From the NCBI GenBank assembly GCA_963678675.1, contig OY783193.1, positions 10,402,822 to 10,466,821 of the forward strand: a stretch of DNA of 64,000 bases, given 5' to 3'. The position numbers and the translations under genes were made by a program. Shown here piece by piece: positions 12,636 through 23,736 of this stretch (positions within the stretch are counted from its first letter, which is position 1; each line of letters begins with the position of its first letter). The notes under the pieces are model-generated. The model was given only the letters and a program-made list of their open reading frames with translations. It did not search any database and had not been told where the DNA came from. Source of the DNA: Xiphydria camelus. Taxonomy: Eukaryota; Arthropoda; Insecta; Hymenoptera; Xiphydriidae.

Positions 12636-12862
12636 CGAAAGTATATGGCGAAAAGTTTATAGTAACCATTCTTACAATCCATGTGGTAAGATTGAATTAT
12701 TATGGCATATACCTATGTCGATGTTTATTAGAAAAAATAGCAATTGCGGCAATATTTTTAGTGCATATCGACACATTTATGGTACTGAACGTCATGTGTC
12801 GCAATAATTCAATCTTACCACACATGAATTGTGAGAATAGTTACTACAAACTTTTTTCCGTG
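12636..12862. mobile_element. Fold-back MITE with CCGTG/TA end
   Basis: The right end is ACTTTTTTCCGTG followed by TA. The two halves are inverted repeats: AAGTTTATAGTAACCATTCT on the left against the complement of GAATAGTTACTACAAACTTT on the right, then GTGGTAAGATTGAATTATT in both arms. Confidence 0.75.
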
Positions 12863-14716
12863 TAGCTCGAAATTCCTGGAAATTTCGTAATCTACCAATT
12901 TGGCAGGATCCGGATAAGCGATAGCGGCGAACTGCTCCGTGCGTGTGCCGCGAGTAAATATTTTTTCCCCGAATTTCCCTTTTGCGATAATGGAACTGCG
13001 GCGTGCATTCGACGGAACGACAGACGCGGAGCGCCCGCATTGACGGTTGCATGGCTTTGCGCGCAACATTATCGCGGCAACGTAATCCTTCGTGTCAATC
13101 GGAGCGGGTCCGGAGCGTGACCCAACCGCTGAAAGACGACGAAATTCGATTCTGAGAAAATCGCGCATTGTTTGGTTTAACATTGACAGGTATATTTGCA
13201 GCTTCATATCGGCCGTCAGTGACGGGGAGAATTTACGGCAGCCCTGCACGAGCTTCTCGTCGTGCAATTCATTTCCCGGGATATATAGACGAGAGAGACT
13301 CGAAATTCGTATGCGCTCTCCCCTGTCTTTCTTCCTTTATCCCGACCGACCGTGGCACGTGTAATACGCTTTCAATTGCGGAACTACACGGATAAAGGCG
13401 TAGCCTCGCATCTCGCTTTTTACCGGTCGTAAACGAGAAGCAAGAAAAGTATTGCTGGCGACTGACCGAACGTACGCTATACTACTGGGGACGCGACTAC
13501 TCGCGCGCTCGTCTGGTTACTGTGGATCCTTTTCCACTTACGCGAGCCTCCTCCGTCCGTCGAATAACGGGCAGCGGAATGCGGAAGAATTTTGTCGAGA
13601 CACTAAAGGGATTTTGATATTTGGGAGACGAGGACTTGGTGGATTCTTTATTATTTAATATCTTCGATTTATTATAATCTATAAAAAGTATGTACAATCA
13701 AGAGATACGGTAGTATCTCGCGGCATGTTCGTTCAAGTTACACTTTACGAATTTGTCAGAGCGTAGAAGCTACTGCGTCATACTAGAATCCGATCAAGTT
13801 TTCGCGCGGCCAACCACAACAAGTCCTTTTCCACTTAAAGGAGAAATTCCTTGCTTTCCAATGGAATAGCGCAGTTCAGACGCTTCTCGCCGGGATACGA
13901 GAAGGTTTTTCTACTTCACCGACGACTCCGAGTTTTTAATCCGAATTCCCATGCTAATGAACATACATATGTGTATATGTACAGCTTGTTGTATAACGTG
14001 TACCTACAATGGTCGATTTGTGCAAGGCATACGAAGAACTCATTTTCCACGCGAATTTCACGAAATCCTCTTTGATTCACTCCCCGCTTACGTAATCTAA
14101 GCTTTTATGAGAAAACCGATTCAAGTCGAGTGACGTTTAATGAGCAATGTTCGGGTGTAGGTTGACGTGGATTCGCCCTCGGGTTGTCCGCTTCGTTGCT
14201 AGGTACATTAATGGCAAACGTGTTCGTATAGGTATCCTGATATAATTAGGTGTTCTCTGACGTTACAGGGGCACATATCGAACCGTTATATGTGATCGCG
14301 ATTTGGACGCTATTAATTTTCATGGGAATTGGGTGGATTAAAATCCTCGTCGAAAAATGGTCGTGGAAAGAAAAAAACATTAATTGTCTTTATTTGAAAA
14401 GTTTGACGAATGAATTATTGTTCGATATAATTTACCGTGCAAGGTAATTACGTCGGGTATTACGCAAATTGCGTCACTCAAACAGTTTGACCATCAAGCT
14501 GCAACGTTCAACGTCGTTGTTCCTCTCTAATGAAATTTAACGCGACGCCGCTAACCTGGCCGCGTTCGATTCGCATTAATTACGTGGAACGTGTTATCAA
14601 CGTACGCGCTTCGTTGCTAGCTTTTCGAAATAACGCAACTCAAAGAGTAGATTGTTTACTTGAACAAACCATAAACTCATGACTTTAACAAAATCGATTA
14701 CTTTCCTAATTGAGGC
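12863..14716. other. Intergenic, GC-richer, no gene recognised
   Basis: Overlapping short frames on both strands near 12.8..13.6 kb have no recognisable domain. Far-upstream regulatory sequence or a 5' exon of Nplp1 could lie here, but I cannot show it. Confidence 0.4.
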
Positions 14717-14955
14717 ATGTAAATGGAAAAGGCTGAAAGTGCCATACCTTGCAGAAATAAAATTTTGTATAAGATTTTTTATAAAAATAGGTGTAAATGT
14801 TATCGCCAATAACCTAGTAATGCATGTAAGTGTCTCCTGATTCAGTTTTAGTTTATAGAGCGTTCGAAAAGTAGCTCTGCGGTTGCAGTTTTAAACAAAT
14901 TTATTTGATTTTTCAACGATTTTGGCTTTGGCACTTTCAACCTTTTCCATTTACA
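14717..14955. mobile_element. Fold-back element (TAAATGGAAAAGG ends)
   Basis: GTAAATGGAAAAGGCTGAAA on the left is mirrored by TTTCAACCTTTTCCATTTAC on the right, giving roughly 27-bp arms. The interior is non-coding and AT-rich. Confidence 0.6.
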
Positions 14956-15710
14956 CGCGACAATTCATTTCCGTACACACATTTAGCTTATTTTAACGAA
15001 AGCACAAAGATGATATTATTTAGTTTTTCTTGCTCGATAGTAAACTTTTCACGCTAGAATCATGGAATATTCGATTTATTTTTGAAATAATTATAAATAT
15101 CAATTAGAATTTTTAACAATACAAAAATTCTTGAATTTTCTAGATATTGTATTAGTTTCTGAAATAATTAGTTATCTGAGATAACTTACAATTGTACACT
15201 GCAGTTGTGCCCGACAAAATAACAGTCTAGAGTTACTGTCCTACGTTACACGTGCAATGTGCAACAGTCGTATATCTTATTATAATATATTGCTATAATA
15301 TATAGAGCGATAACATAAGCCTAGAAATTCCTACTGTACGCATGTTTACGTAGAGGTACATTCGAGCGACTCGTACCGAGGTGTTTATGTTTATCCGTCG
15401 ACCCGTTTAGCTGGACCTATTCGTGGCTACGCAGCCGAGAAGGCATCGCTAGAGCGTATACCCACAATTTGCAGTTAATGTCGGTGGCACGTGTGTCCGA
15501 ATTATTAAGTGCTCTTCTGCATGTAACACGGTATAGGCGTCGCGTGAAGAGGGTTCGTATTATATGTTTCATCAACCGTAAATATAACACGTATATCCAT
15601 TATTTTATTTTATCATATATCTACCAATCTTTCTCATAAAAAATATTAATCATCAGTTTTACAATTATTGTCAGAAAGCATCGAATTGTTTTCCTCAGAA
15701 AATCAAACCA
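14956..15710 (+). other. Upstream flank of Nplp1
   Basis: The sequence is AT-rich. A pyrimidine tract ending TTTTCCTCAG at 15698 lies 12 bases before the start codon. It looks like a splice acceptor, which suggests that the first exon is non-coding and lies further upstream. No TATA box can be assigned with confidence. Confidence 0.4.
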
Positions 15711-17316
15711 ATGGTAATTTTAACGCGATACAAGTCGCGTATAGAAAGTTATAATTTTTTATTTTTCGCAGCCTTAGGTATTTTTGTTTACTTTTTCACC
15801 ACAGCCGCGTCACTCGCCAGGCCCGACAAAAATCGTCACGCAAAAATCCCCGAGCAAACGAGATCGAAATTCGCTTATTCGAAATCCAAAATCGTGCCAC
15901 ATCCGTTCCAGGTGACGTGCCAGGATGACGAGGGTCAAAAGTGCCTTCCCAGAAAGACCTTCATCGCCCTGCAACGCCTCCCGGAAGTCAGTTCCAACCT
16001 GGCGGCGTACTCGCGCACCGCGCGCATCATCGAAGCCGCGAAGAGCCGCAACGAGATAGTCAGCCTGAAGACGGGCGGCGGACCCGACGACGGCGAGGAC
16101 ACCGAGATCTGCCTGCCGACCGGCGTCTACCTGGAGCTCCTCAGCGATCCGGTGACGCGGGGACACCTGAGCGCCAGCGACAGATTCATGCTGGAGGAGC
16201 CGCGCGTTCGCGAGCGGGAAGACCTGACCTTCGACGGGCTCACGGAACTGGAAGCGGAGAAGCGCAGCATAGCCACCCTGGCGAAGAACGGCGACTTGCC
16301 GATAACGATCCGCGACAAGGAGGAGGACGACGGCGACGAGGACGACGACGAGAAGAGGAGCGATGCCGAATCGCTGCGGCGGGACGAGATCCGGGCCCTC
16401 GTCGAGGAGCTCCTCGACGAGCAGAAGAGAAACGTCGCGGCGTTGGCGCGCGATTACGCCCTCCCGCCCTACGGGAAGCGCAACGTAGCCGCGTTGGCGC
16501 GCGACTTCGCGCTCCCCAACAGCGGCAAGCGTAACGTCGCGGCGTTGGCGCGCGATTACGCGCTGCCGCAGTCCGGCAAGAGGGACGTGGCGGTGCTAGC
16601 GAGGGACTTCCGGTTGCCGTACTACGGCAAGAGGAACGTCGGCGCTCTGGCCAGGGACTTTATGCTGCCCTCCTCGTCCTCCTCCTCGTCCCCCTCTTCG
16701 AATAACGGCAAGAGGAACGTCCCGGCCATGGCGCGGTTGTACCTGTTGCCGGGAAGCGGCAAGCGGAACGTCGCTGCACTCGCGCGCGACTACGCTCTGC
16801 CTTCCGGAAAGCGGTATTTGGGCGCGCTCGCCCGATCCGGCGGGATGCCCTATCGCGGATACGAGGAGAAGAGGAACATCGCCTCCCTGGTGAGGAACGG
16901 CGAGATGCCGCGATATTCCAAGCGCAACGTCGGCGCGCTCGCGCGAGACTGGAGTCTGCCGAATCAGAACAGGTACGGACGTTCGCTCGACGACAGGAGC
17001 TCCAGTCGATTGGGATTCGACGTCGGGGAGGAACTGTCGAATCTGCAGCAGCACGTGGCTCGATCGAACGGCGATACCGGCAAGGAGGAGCGGGATAAAG
17101 CAGACAGACACGAGAAGGCTACAGCTGCTGGAAATGGGGATGGCAAGAAGGAGACGACGAAGAAAGCGGTCGGTCAGAGGAGACCCAAGCGGCAGATCGA
17201 CTACTCCGACGAGTATCCTCTGCCGGTGATGCAGAACACGAATGTGTTGGATTACGAGGAGATGATCGAGGCGCTGACCGGCGAGGAGTATCCTAACGCG
17301 GAGAAAAGATTCATGG
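15711..17316 (+). CDS. Nplp1: Nplp1 coding exon 1
   Basis: It carries the signal peptide, the acidic spacers and the main peptide array, and ends in phase 1 at a strong donor (G|GTGAGT). The frame continues three more codons into the intron before a stop, which marks the real exon end. Confidence 0.92.
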
Positions 17317-18361
17317 GTGAGTTTTGATTGGGCTTTTTATTCGTATGGGATTTGTCGTTGATCGATGATCGATCGATTCAAGAAGGCAGAGCGATCTATT
17401 GTGGATGTTGGAATCGGTTGGGATACGTTGCGGAAGTATCCATCTTCTACACACAGAAAAAAGTGATTTTGCAGTCTTAGCAAAATTAGGATTTGTGCTG
17501 AGAATTTTTTGCTGGCATTACGGGAATATTATGTGTGGCAGTAAGTGTTATGTTCGATGATATCAAATGTGACTATATATATAATCGCAGAGAAATTTTT
17601 TTCGATAACAGTATTTGCTATCCCAGCAAATATTATATTTCTACTATTATCGGACGTCTTTCACACTGCCGCAGATAATATTTTTGTTATAACTGCAAGA
17701 AATTTTCAGCAAAAGCTGGTTTTGTTATACCTAATTGCAAAATCATTTTTTTTCGTGTACATGTAAAAAATATTCCATTTGAAATTACGATGCTTATGAT
17801 CGGATCATATACCGACAATATGAAACATTCCACACAACTTCTCCGAATAACAGCTACAGATATATTTTTGTTTTAGAAGCTACCATGCAATCTTACGATG
17901 CTAGGTAGCATCTAGGAAAAAATATGTTCATAACAGTTATTGAGAGAAGTTATGTAGAATATTTCATATCGTCAGCACGATCCGGCCAAAAGATGCTAAC
18001 ATCGTAATTTCAAATGGAATGTTTTTCTCCGTGTACACATACCAGATGATAAGAAAAAAAATGCCGTTGAAACGACCGAAGCAAAAGTCTTCAGTTATTC
18101 GATATACCCTTGAAATTTGATACGTCGCAATGTCTATGCGGTGGCGTTACTTCGGAGCAAGCCCTCCATTCAGTTGCGTCGATATTAGGAGCTGCAGGTA
18201 CCGCGATGGAAGTGCAGGACGATGTCACTGCACCGGGGTATCTCGGCTTGCCAAGTAAGAGACATATCGGCGCTCTGGCGCGCCTCGGATGGCTTCCGTC
18301 TTTCAGGACGGCCCGATTCTCGCGCTCCCCGCGATATCCGGTCGACAGGTCAGACCAGTAG
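15711..18361 (+). CDS. Nplp1: Neuropeptide-like precursor 1 (Nplp1), two coding exons, 589 residues
   Basis: This is a secreted precursor cut by prohormone convertases into small neuropeptides. In Drosophila, NPLP1 gives IPN-amide and MTY-amide, and one peptide has been linked to the receptor guanylate cyclase Gyc76C. Residues 14..36 form a hydrophobic signal segment. A spacer with paired cysteines follows (KCLPRK, EICLPTG). From about residue 185, Lys-Arg sites release SIATLAKNGDLP, then a run from residue 241 of NVAALARDYALPPYGKR-type units, YLGALARSGGMPYRG, NIASLVRNGEMP and NVGALARDWSLP. From residue 495 comes QIDYSDEYPLP. Seven units end Gly-Lys-Arg and so should be amidated. Exon 1 ends ATG-G at 17316 before GTGAGT; exon 2 resumes after GCTGCAG at 18198 in matching phase, adding a further KR site and HIGALARLGWLPSF. 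Start chosen: ATG in context ACCAATGG ahead of the signal peptide. Family identity is secure; exact peptide products are inferred. Confidence 0.93.
17450..17757. mobile_element. MITE in Nplp1 intron, TTTGCAGTCTTAGC family
   Basis: The left end is CACACAGAAAAAAGTG and the right end TTTTTTTTCGTG, with TA outside both (17448-17449, 17758-17759). Internal words such as GAGAATTTTTTGCTG and CAGCAAATATTATAT recur in the element at 35740..36432. Non-coding. Confidence 0.7.
17760..18033. mobile_element. Fold-back MITE in Nplp1 intron
   Basis: The arms are inverted: TATTCCATTTGAAATTACGA on the left, and TCGTAATTTCAAATGGAATG on the right followed by TTTTTCTCCGTG. TA follows at 18034-18035. Its left TA (17758-17759) is also the right TA of the preceding element, so the two lie head to tail with a single shared dinucleotide. 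Confidence 0.75.
18198..18361 (+). CDS. Nplp1: Nplp1 coding exon 2
   Basis: The acceptor GCTGCAG is at 18191..18197. The exon encodes a linker ending GLPSKR and the C-terminal HIGALARLGWLPSF peptide region, with TAG at 18359..18361. A second AG at 18215-18216 would break the frame, which is why 18198 was chosen. Confidence 0.85.
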
Positions 18362-18975
18362 GCACCCGCTTCGTGTGTTCTCCACTTTCCCGTGTGCGAT
18401 GTCGATGTATCTCTCTGTCCAAGTAGAAGTCCAACCTACAAAACAAACCTACAAACCTACAATCGCCCGTTTGTCAGCTAATGTCCGTCACTTGTCGTCT
18501 CGGACCCACCACGGTAGTTCGGTGTACATTGATGTTTAGATATATCGTTGTCGCTGTTCTAGACAGACTAGAGTTGTTATGCGTATAGTGCCATGTTACG
18601 ATGTGGTCTCGATGTTAGACGATAGAATAGAACCGATCTCGGTGTGACATGGATGTTGTGGGTAGTTTATTTTTTTGGTGAATTCATTGCATAATTCACA
18701 GTCGAGTGAATGCAGGATATTATCGTGCATATTACGTGTTACTATAGTAAATTCGATGTGTTTATCGAGTTATTGTTCTTAGTTTTTTTTCGCGTTACTT
18801 TAAGTGCGATTATTTTTAATGTTTTACAATGTGTATAATTTCATCAAGTGAACTTGAGAGTATTTAGGAGTAATTTTTATTGCTCTCAAAATCATCCGGT
18901 ACAATTCGAACTCGAGAACAAGAAGTAACATTGAATTATCTCAGAATAAAGAAGAGGATTGTATAATGTGCCGGA
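18362..18975 (+). other. Probable Nplp1 3' UTR
   Basis: Non-coding sequence downstream of the stop, with repeated ACCTACAAA words near 18433..18460 and AATAAA at 18945. The extent is inferred from the polyadenylation signal only. Confidence 0.5.
18945..18950 (+). terminator. Candidate polyadenylation signal for Nplp1
   Basis: AATAAA lies 584 bases after the Nplp1 stop codon and is followed by GT-rich sequence (GTGGTTTGTGTTTTATGTGTT near 19005), typical of a downstream element. Confidence 0.5.
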
Positions 18976-19899
18976 AGAAAACGTTATATCCTCGTTTTTT
19001 TATGTGGTTTGTGTTTTATGTGTTCAACGTAAGTTTCTTTTTTATTTTATTTTCAATTAATCGCGCTGCGCATGGTTCTCATCGACATAGAAGGTACCCT
19101 TGATGTGAACGAAATGTACTTAGAGTGTCTATTAACCGATCACCGTCGACGGAGGGATTAATCAATCTTGTTCTACATTTTAGGGAGGATTCCGCAGATG
19201 GGACCGCGTCCGACGACCCCTCCAACTCGTCGCCTTGGGCGCTAGGTTCGAAAGGCGGCAGAGGAGTGCGCTACTTGAAATCCTCACCGGGAGATTGTCG
19301 CCATGGTTTCAGAAGGTTTCTCATTCTACCGTCCGCCAATGATTTCCCCCAATAGAAAAAAATCCTCACCGCTGGAAAATTCCTTCGTTTCTCCTCTCGG
19401 CCGGATACGCAAAAAGTCTAACCGGTACTCGGTATCTTCGACGGCGCATCGCGCGTGAACGTGAAAGGGGAGTCCTCGAGTAACGCGTCTCGCGTACGGG
19501 ACATTTTTTTGAGTGTAAATATGCAGAAAAACGATACGATTTTTTTTCACGTGATTCCAGGAGAACGTCATCGTATAATTCGATGGAAGGAATTTTCAGC
19601 GTGGGGTCGATTTACGAATTAGCACCTAAGAATGATTAAAACTTAGTCTAAAGTCTCATTCTGTTTCGCTATAAATCAGGCATTGCTGTTTTGCCTGAAC
19701 GTATACCAACGATGGATAAATTCCGACGCGCGTGCGCGCGCGCGCTTTTCACTTGGCAACTCCGTTGGTATTACCGACGTGCGATCCCTTTGCCGTCTCT
19801 TCGTTCTCGTCAGTGATCATTAGCCTTCTCCGTTATCGGAGCTTGATACGACCTTTTTGCCAGGGGGAAGCATTAAATCTGAATCCGACAGAGCTTCTA
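18976..19899. other. Intergenic, nothing recognised
   Basis: No gene, RNA or clear repeat apart from a short CG-alternating run near 19728..19744. Confidence 0.5.
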
Positions 19900-20158
19900 C
19901 AATTGAAGAGTGGAATTATCAAAGGTGCTAAATGCCAAAATCATATAACAGAGTAATTGGCACTTAGCACGTAGGCATTACTGTGGTACATAGCCCTCGC
20001 GCCATCTTTGAATTGCACTTTAAGGTATTGAATATGGACCTATAGCACATAGCGCATTTCATCAGACATTGGCGATGGCACACAGATCGTTTTAATGTAT
20101 AAAAACAAGTTTCAGAAAAAATGGCACTTAGCACCTTTGATACTTCCACTCTTTAATT
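19900..20158. mobile_element. Fold-back element (AAGAGTGGAA ends)
   Basis: AATTGAAGAGTGGAATTATC and AAAGGTGCTAA on the left are mirrored by TTAGCACCTTTGATACTTCC and ACTCTTTAATTAC on the right. Non-coding. Confidence 0.65.
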
Positions 20159-21628
20159 ACAAAAAGTGGTCGAGAAGGGGATGGGGATAAGAGATAAGTG
20201 ATATACGAGATCAGTTCACTTCGAGCCAATTATAAAAGATAACTAAAGCTAGCCCCAGTTTAATTTCTCGTATTCTAATATCGATATCTCGATCAGGGGT
20301 ACTGATAAATAGTAAAAACGTATAAAAAATAACGAAAACATTAACTCTACTGCGGCGAGGCGACGGCAAAAGAAATAAGGATACTCTCGGCAATATCGCG
20401 TATCGATGGTATCGACCAGCAGACTATTATTGATTATTCGAATCAAAGAAAAGAAACGTTAACCTTCCGCTTCCTTCTCCAGACAATCGCTTTCATGTAT
20501 ATATGTATATCAACAACTTTCAATGTCACCACGATATTTATCGTGAATCTCCTTTCGCTTCCACAGAGAGTTAGCCACTGAAGTATCGCATCAATTTATT
20601 ACCGATAAGTACATAAAAATGCAAACCATGCGAGACGACATTTCCCGGAGTGCAGGTGCACTCGGGCTGCGGGTCACTTGCAGCGGCGAGGTGTCGCGAT
20701 CCGAGAGAGAGACGTTAACTAACATTTTTCTAAACTATATATCTACATGTACTAAACTACCTAGGACTATCAGTATTGTTACCGATACAACGCAACGCCA
20801 GGAAATGCGACCCGGAGCACGGAACACGCCTTCAGTTCGATAATATGGGATACCTACTAGCACTTGATAACCGCAGCGCGGAATACCGTGTGTGGAAGCG
20901 ACACGCGCGGTGTCCACGACGCGACGGTCTTTCGGAGCAGTAGTAACTCGACTTCTTAAGGGCATGATAACACGTTAGGTAATAATGATATAACATTGAA
21001 TCACGAAAATGGATGTAGTCCTTCTCAATCCGCGTCTAGTCTCCTTGGAGTAGTTCATAGAAGTAGGTTTTAGAGAAAAAAAAAAAGAAATCCAATCAAT
21101 TGTAGAGCTCAACAAATATCTCGATCGGTGGTGATGATCGATCCGATGGTTTTCCCCTTTCTCGTTTTCATTTCGGCGTGATAAGCGGGAGCAAATATGA
21201 TCTATATCTATATAAAAGTATATGTATCATATATAAACAATCGTGTATCGACCATAGTTCGTACGTAAGGTGGCTGGAACGACGGTTTCATTGGAAGGTT
21301 TCCACGTTCCGTGAAACCGTCGTATTAATTTATTGCTGTGGATGACATATAACAAACATATGATGAATATCTAACGATATGTAATATGTGTTTGATCTAG
21401 ACAATAATGTGGATAATCTAATGACAATAAAATGATAATAACGTTGACGTCAAGATTTCTAGCTGCTTATAGGTAATCAAGATAAGGAGAGAGGTTTTTT
21501 AAAAGGAATGCTAATTTTTACCTTTCCAAGGTCTCTAATAATATTTAATTCTTCATTTATAATTTTTTGTACACCTTTCAATCCATCGAATTTCATTTAG
21601 AACAGATATGAAATAATTATTTGTCCTG
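20159..21628. other. Intergenic and likely 3' UTR of the chitin-binding gene
   Basis: No frame resembles a protein. A small hairpin with arms ACGACGGTTTCA / TGAAACCGTCGT lies at 21269..21325. The bases just below 21629 are the probable 3' UTR of the - strand gene; ATTAAA on that strand near 21545 is a possible polyadenylation signal. Confidence 0.4.
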
Positions 21629-23488
21629 TTAGGCGATGTTACCAGAATTCAAACTATCCCCGTTTTTATTTCCATTGACCAAACTACCAGAAACGCCATC
21701 GTCACCATTAGAAACGCTGTTGTTGCTATTTTGATTACCAGAATTATTAATAATTCGTACCAAGGATGTGACTTCCTTCTCGGTAACCAGGTTTCCCAAA
21801 TCAATATTATGTCCCGCGTTGTTTCCATTCACTAAGTTCCCATCTACATCATCGCTTCCATTAGAAATATCATTCAAATTTTCACTGTTATTATTTCCGG
21901 AGCTATTTATTATTCTGGTCTTTACAACTGAATTGTCGCTTGTAGAGTTTTCCACTTTTTGTTTTTCATCGTTATCCAAATCCTGATCGTTATCATTCTC
22001 ATCAGCAGAGTCTTCGGCAGCAGTCAATGAAACTTCTGAAGGCGTATCGCTGATCGCAACGCTGTTTCCAGAATCGACGTTGCTCCCTTCATTATTTCCG
22101 TTTGCCAGATTTCCATCGATATCGTCATCTTCGTTCGAAATATTGTTTTGGTTCTTGCTATTACTACTCCCGGAGCTATTGATTATCCCCGTCTCTGCAG
22201 CCGAATCTCCATCGGATCCCTCCTCCACTTTTTCTTCTTCTTGATCATTTCCCGAATTCGTATCGCCATTCTCATCAACAGAAGCTTCGATGCCGATCAT
22301 CGAAACCTCGGAAGGTGTATCGCTGATCGAAACACTGTTCCCAGAATCAATATTGCTCCCTTGGTTATTCCCGTTCACCACGTTCCCATCAACGTCGTCG
22401 TCTCCATTGGAAACATTATTCTGATTGTTACTATTGCCATTTCCAGAACTATTGATTATCCTAAGGGTGGGAATACGATCACCTTTATCGCAACTAGAGC
22501 ACGTTCCGGCCCCCTGATTATTGGAGGGCGAACTGACGATGTTACCAGCGTTCGTTTGGTCCCCGTTCTCATCTCCGTTCACCAGGCTTCCAACGACGTT
22601 ATCGTTTCCATTGCTAACGGAGTTGTCGCTGTTGTCGCTGCCAGAGTTATTGATAATTCGAGTCAGTAAATTGCCGCTTTCATGATCGTCGTTCTCGGAA
22701 TCATCAGAATCTTCAGCTTTCTTGGGACAGGTCACTGCGTCGCTGCACTTGCCTGTCTTCTCGTCAAAGCCCAGACCTGGAGGACAGGGATACTCCACCG
22801 CTTCGAAAACACCGAAGCCGATATCCGAGCATCGCACGTATTTGTCGCAGTCGGTCTCGTGCGGCTGATTCTCCACCTTGGTGCAGACCCTCTGACATGC
22901 GGCCTTGCCGACGTCGTACTTCTGGTAGCTCTTGCAGCGACCCTCGATGTAAGCTCTGCCGCCGACGCAGACTGCCCAGATGCCGTCGTCCTTCGGATAG
23001 AGAACCTCCTGGCCCTCCCTGCCGAGGCAGTTGAAGGTGACGCAGTCTCTCGGTAGACGTTGCAGCCTGCACTCGCCCAAATCGTGATCGTAGACGTTGT
23101 TCCTGGCGCAGGGGATGGTCGTATCGATCCCATTCAAGCAGATGTGATAGCGGGTGCAACTCAGTGGATCGGGATAGACCCCGTTCTCCTCGGGACAGTA
23201 GAACTTCTCGGCGGCGGGGGTGCATTCGTCCTTGGGCGCGACGTCTGTGCATCGACCGTTCTCCGGGTTGCAGTAAGGTGTTTTCGAGTTCCTCGAGCAA
23301 TTGAGGCTCGCTACCTGAGTGAAGCCGCTTGGCGTGGATATGCAGATCTTTGCGACGTTACAGTCCTTGCATTCCCTGGCGGCCGTGCAACTCGATCCGA
23401 CGCCGGAATCGTCGACGTCAGCCGCGGCGCCGTAGGCTGACAATGCGCGCAATACTAAGGAGAAACGGCTGGATGCGGAGCAGACCGC
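21629..23488 (-). CDS. Chitin-binding protein, exon 2
   Basis: The acceptor TCCTCTATAG precedes 23488. It is the only nearby AG that joins exon 1 in frame and completes the signal peptide. The exon holds all cysteine modules, all repeats and the TAA stop at 21629..21631. Confidence 0.85.
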   Translation of the reverse strand, partial: AVCSASSRFSLVLRALSAYGAAADVDDSGVGSSCTAARECKDCNVAKICISTPSGFTQVASLNCSRNSKTPYCNPENGRCTDVAPKDECTPAAEKFYCPEENGVYPDPLSCTRYHICLNGIDTTIPCARNNVYDHDLGECRLQRLPRDCVTFNCLGREGQEVLYPKDDGIWAVCVGGRAYIEGRCKSYQKYDVGKAACQRVCTKVENQPHETDCDKYVRCSDIGFGVFEAVEYPCPPGLGFDEKTGKCSDAVTCPKKAEDSDDSENDDHESGNLLTRIINNSGSDNSDNSVSNGNDNVVGSLVNGDENGDQTNAGNIVSSPSNNQGAGTCSSCDKGDRIPTLRIINSSGNGNSNNQNNVSNGDDDVDGNVVNGNNQGSNIDSGNSVSISDTPSEVSMIGIEASVDENGDTNSGNDQEEEKVEEGSDGDSAAETGIINSSGSSNSKNQNNISNEDDDIDGNLANGNNEGSNVDSGNSVAISDTPSEVSLTAAEDSADENDNDQDLDNDEKQKVENSTSDNSVVKTRIINSSGNNNSENLNDISNGSDDVDGNLVNGNNAGHNIDLGNLVTEKEVTSLVRIINNSGNQNSNNSVSNGDDGVSGSLVNGNKNGDSLNSGNIA

Positions 23489-23687
23489 CTATAGAGGATT
23501 TGATGAGTGAGATTCGAGGGAGCTCTGCTTGTTCACTGCATTTGTTTGATATGGATAATTGTAAAGAAGAAAATTTCGAACTTAACAAAAATATTGCAAT
23601 TTTCTGATTTCGATAAAATCTTATTAAACTAGCAACAGAGGAGTAGGTACTTACGAACGTGGCTATAAAGTAGAACAATGTCTTCAT
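21629..23687 (-). CDS. Secreted chitin-binding (peritrophin-A-like) protein with five Asn-rich repeats, 630 residues
   Basis: A signal peptide (MKTLFYFIATFAVCSA) is completed only by splicing. Cysteine-rich modules follow: an N-terminal one (about 45..91), a canonical chitin-binding type-2 module (about 100..160, with FYCPEENGVYPDPLSCTRYH) and two looser ones (about 165..213 and 218..265). After an acidic linker, residues 288..630 are five repeats starting RIINNSG or RIINSSG, each with the form NSxSNGxDxVxGxLVNGNxxG, many Asn-X-Ser sites and almost no aromatics. Chitin-binding type-2 proteins act outside the cell in cuticle, trachea or peritrophic matrix, so an extracellular chitin-associated role is likely. 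Exon 1 (23655..23687) ends at GTAAGT in phase 0; exon 2 starts after TCTATAG at 23488. I do not recognise the repeat region, and no gene name is assigned. Confidence 0.85.
23655..23687 (-). CDS. Chitin-binding protein, exon 1 (signal peptide start)
   Basis: Eleven codons, MKTLFYFIATF, before a consensus donor GTAAGT. The ATG is preceded by GAAA, a good initiation context, and lies about 50 bases downstream of the TATA box. Confidence 0.8.
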
Positions 23688-23736
23688 TTTCGAGGCTTGA
23701 GGTAATAACTACTATTCGTTGTGTCGGATAGTCGCA

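Noticed and set aside
16596..17111. Long antisense frame across Nplp1
   Set aside because: A shadow of the repetitive, GC-rich peptide array on the opposite strand.
21269..21325. Small hairpin ACGACGGTTTCA / TGAAACCGTCGT as a possible microRNA precursor
   Set aside because: Only about 12 paired bases, too short for a pre-miRNA stem, and no supporting context.
22148..22669. Frames antisense to the chitin-binding gene
   Set aside because: They mirror the Asn/Ser/Asp-rich repeats and have no start context or domain.
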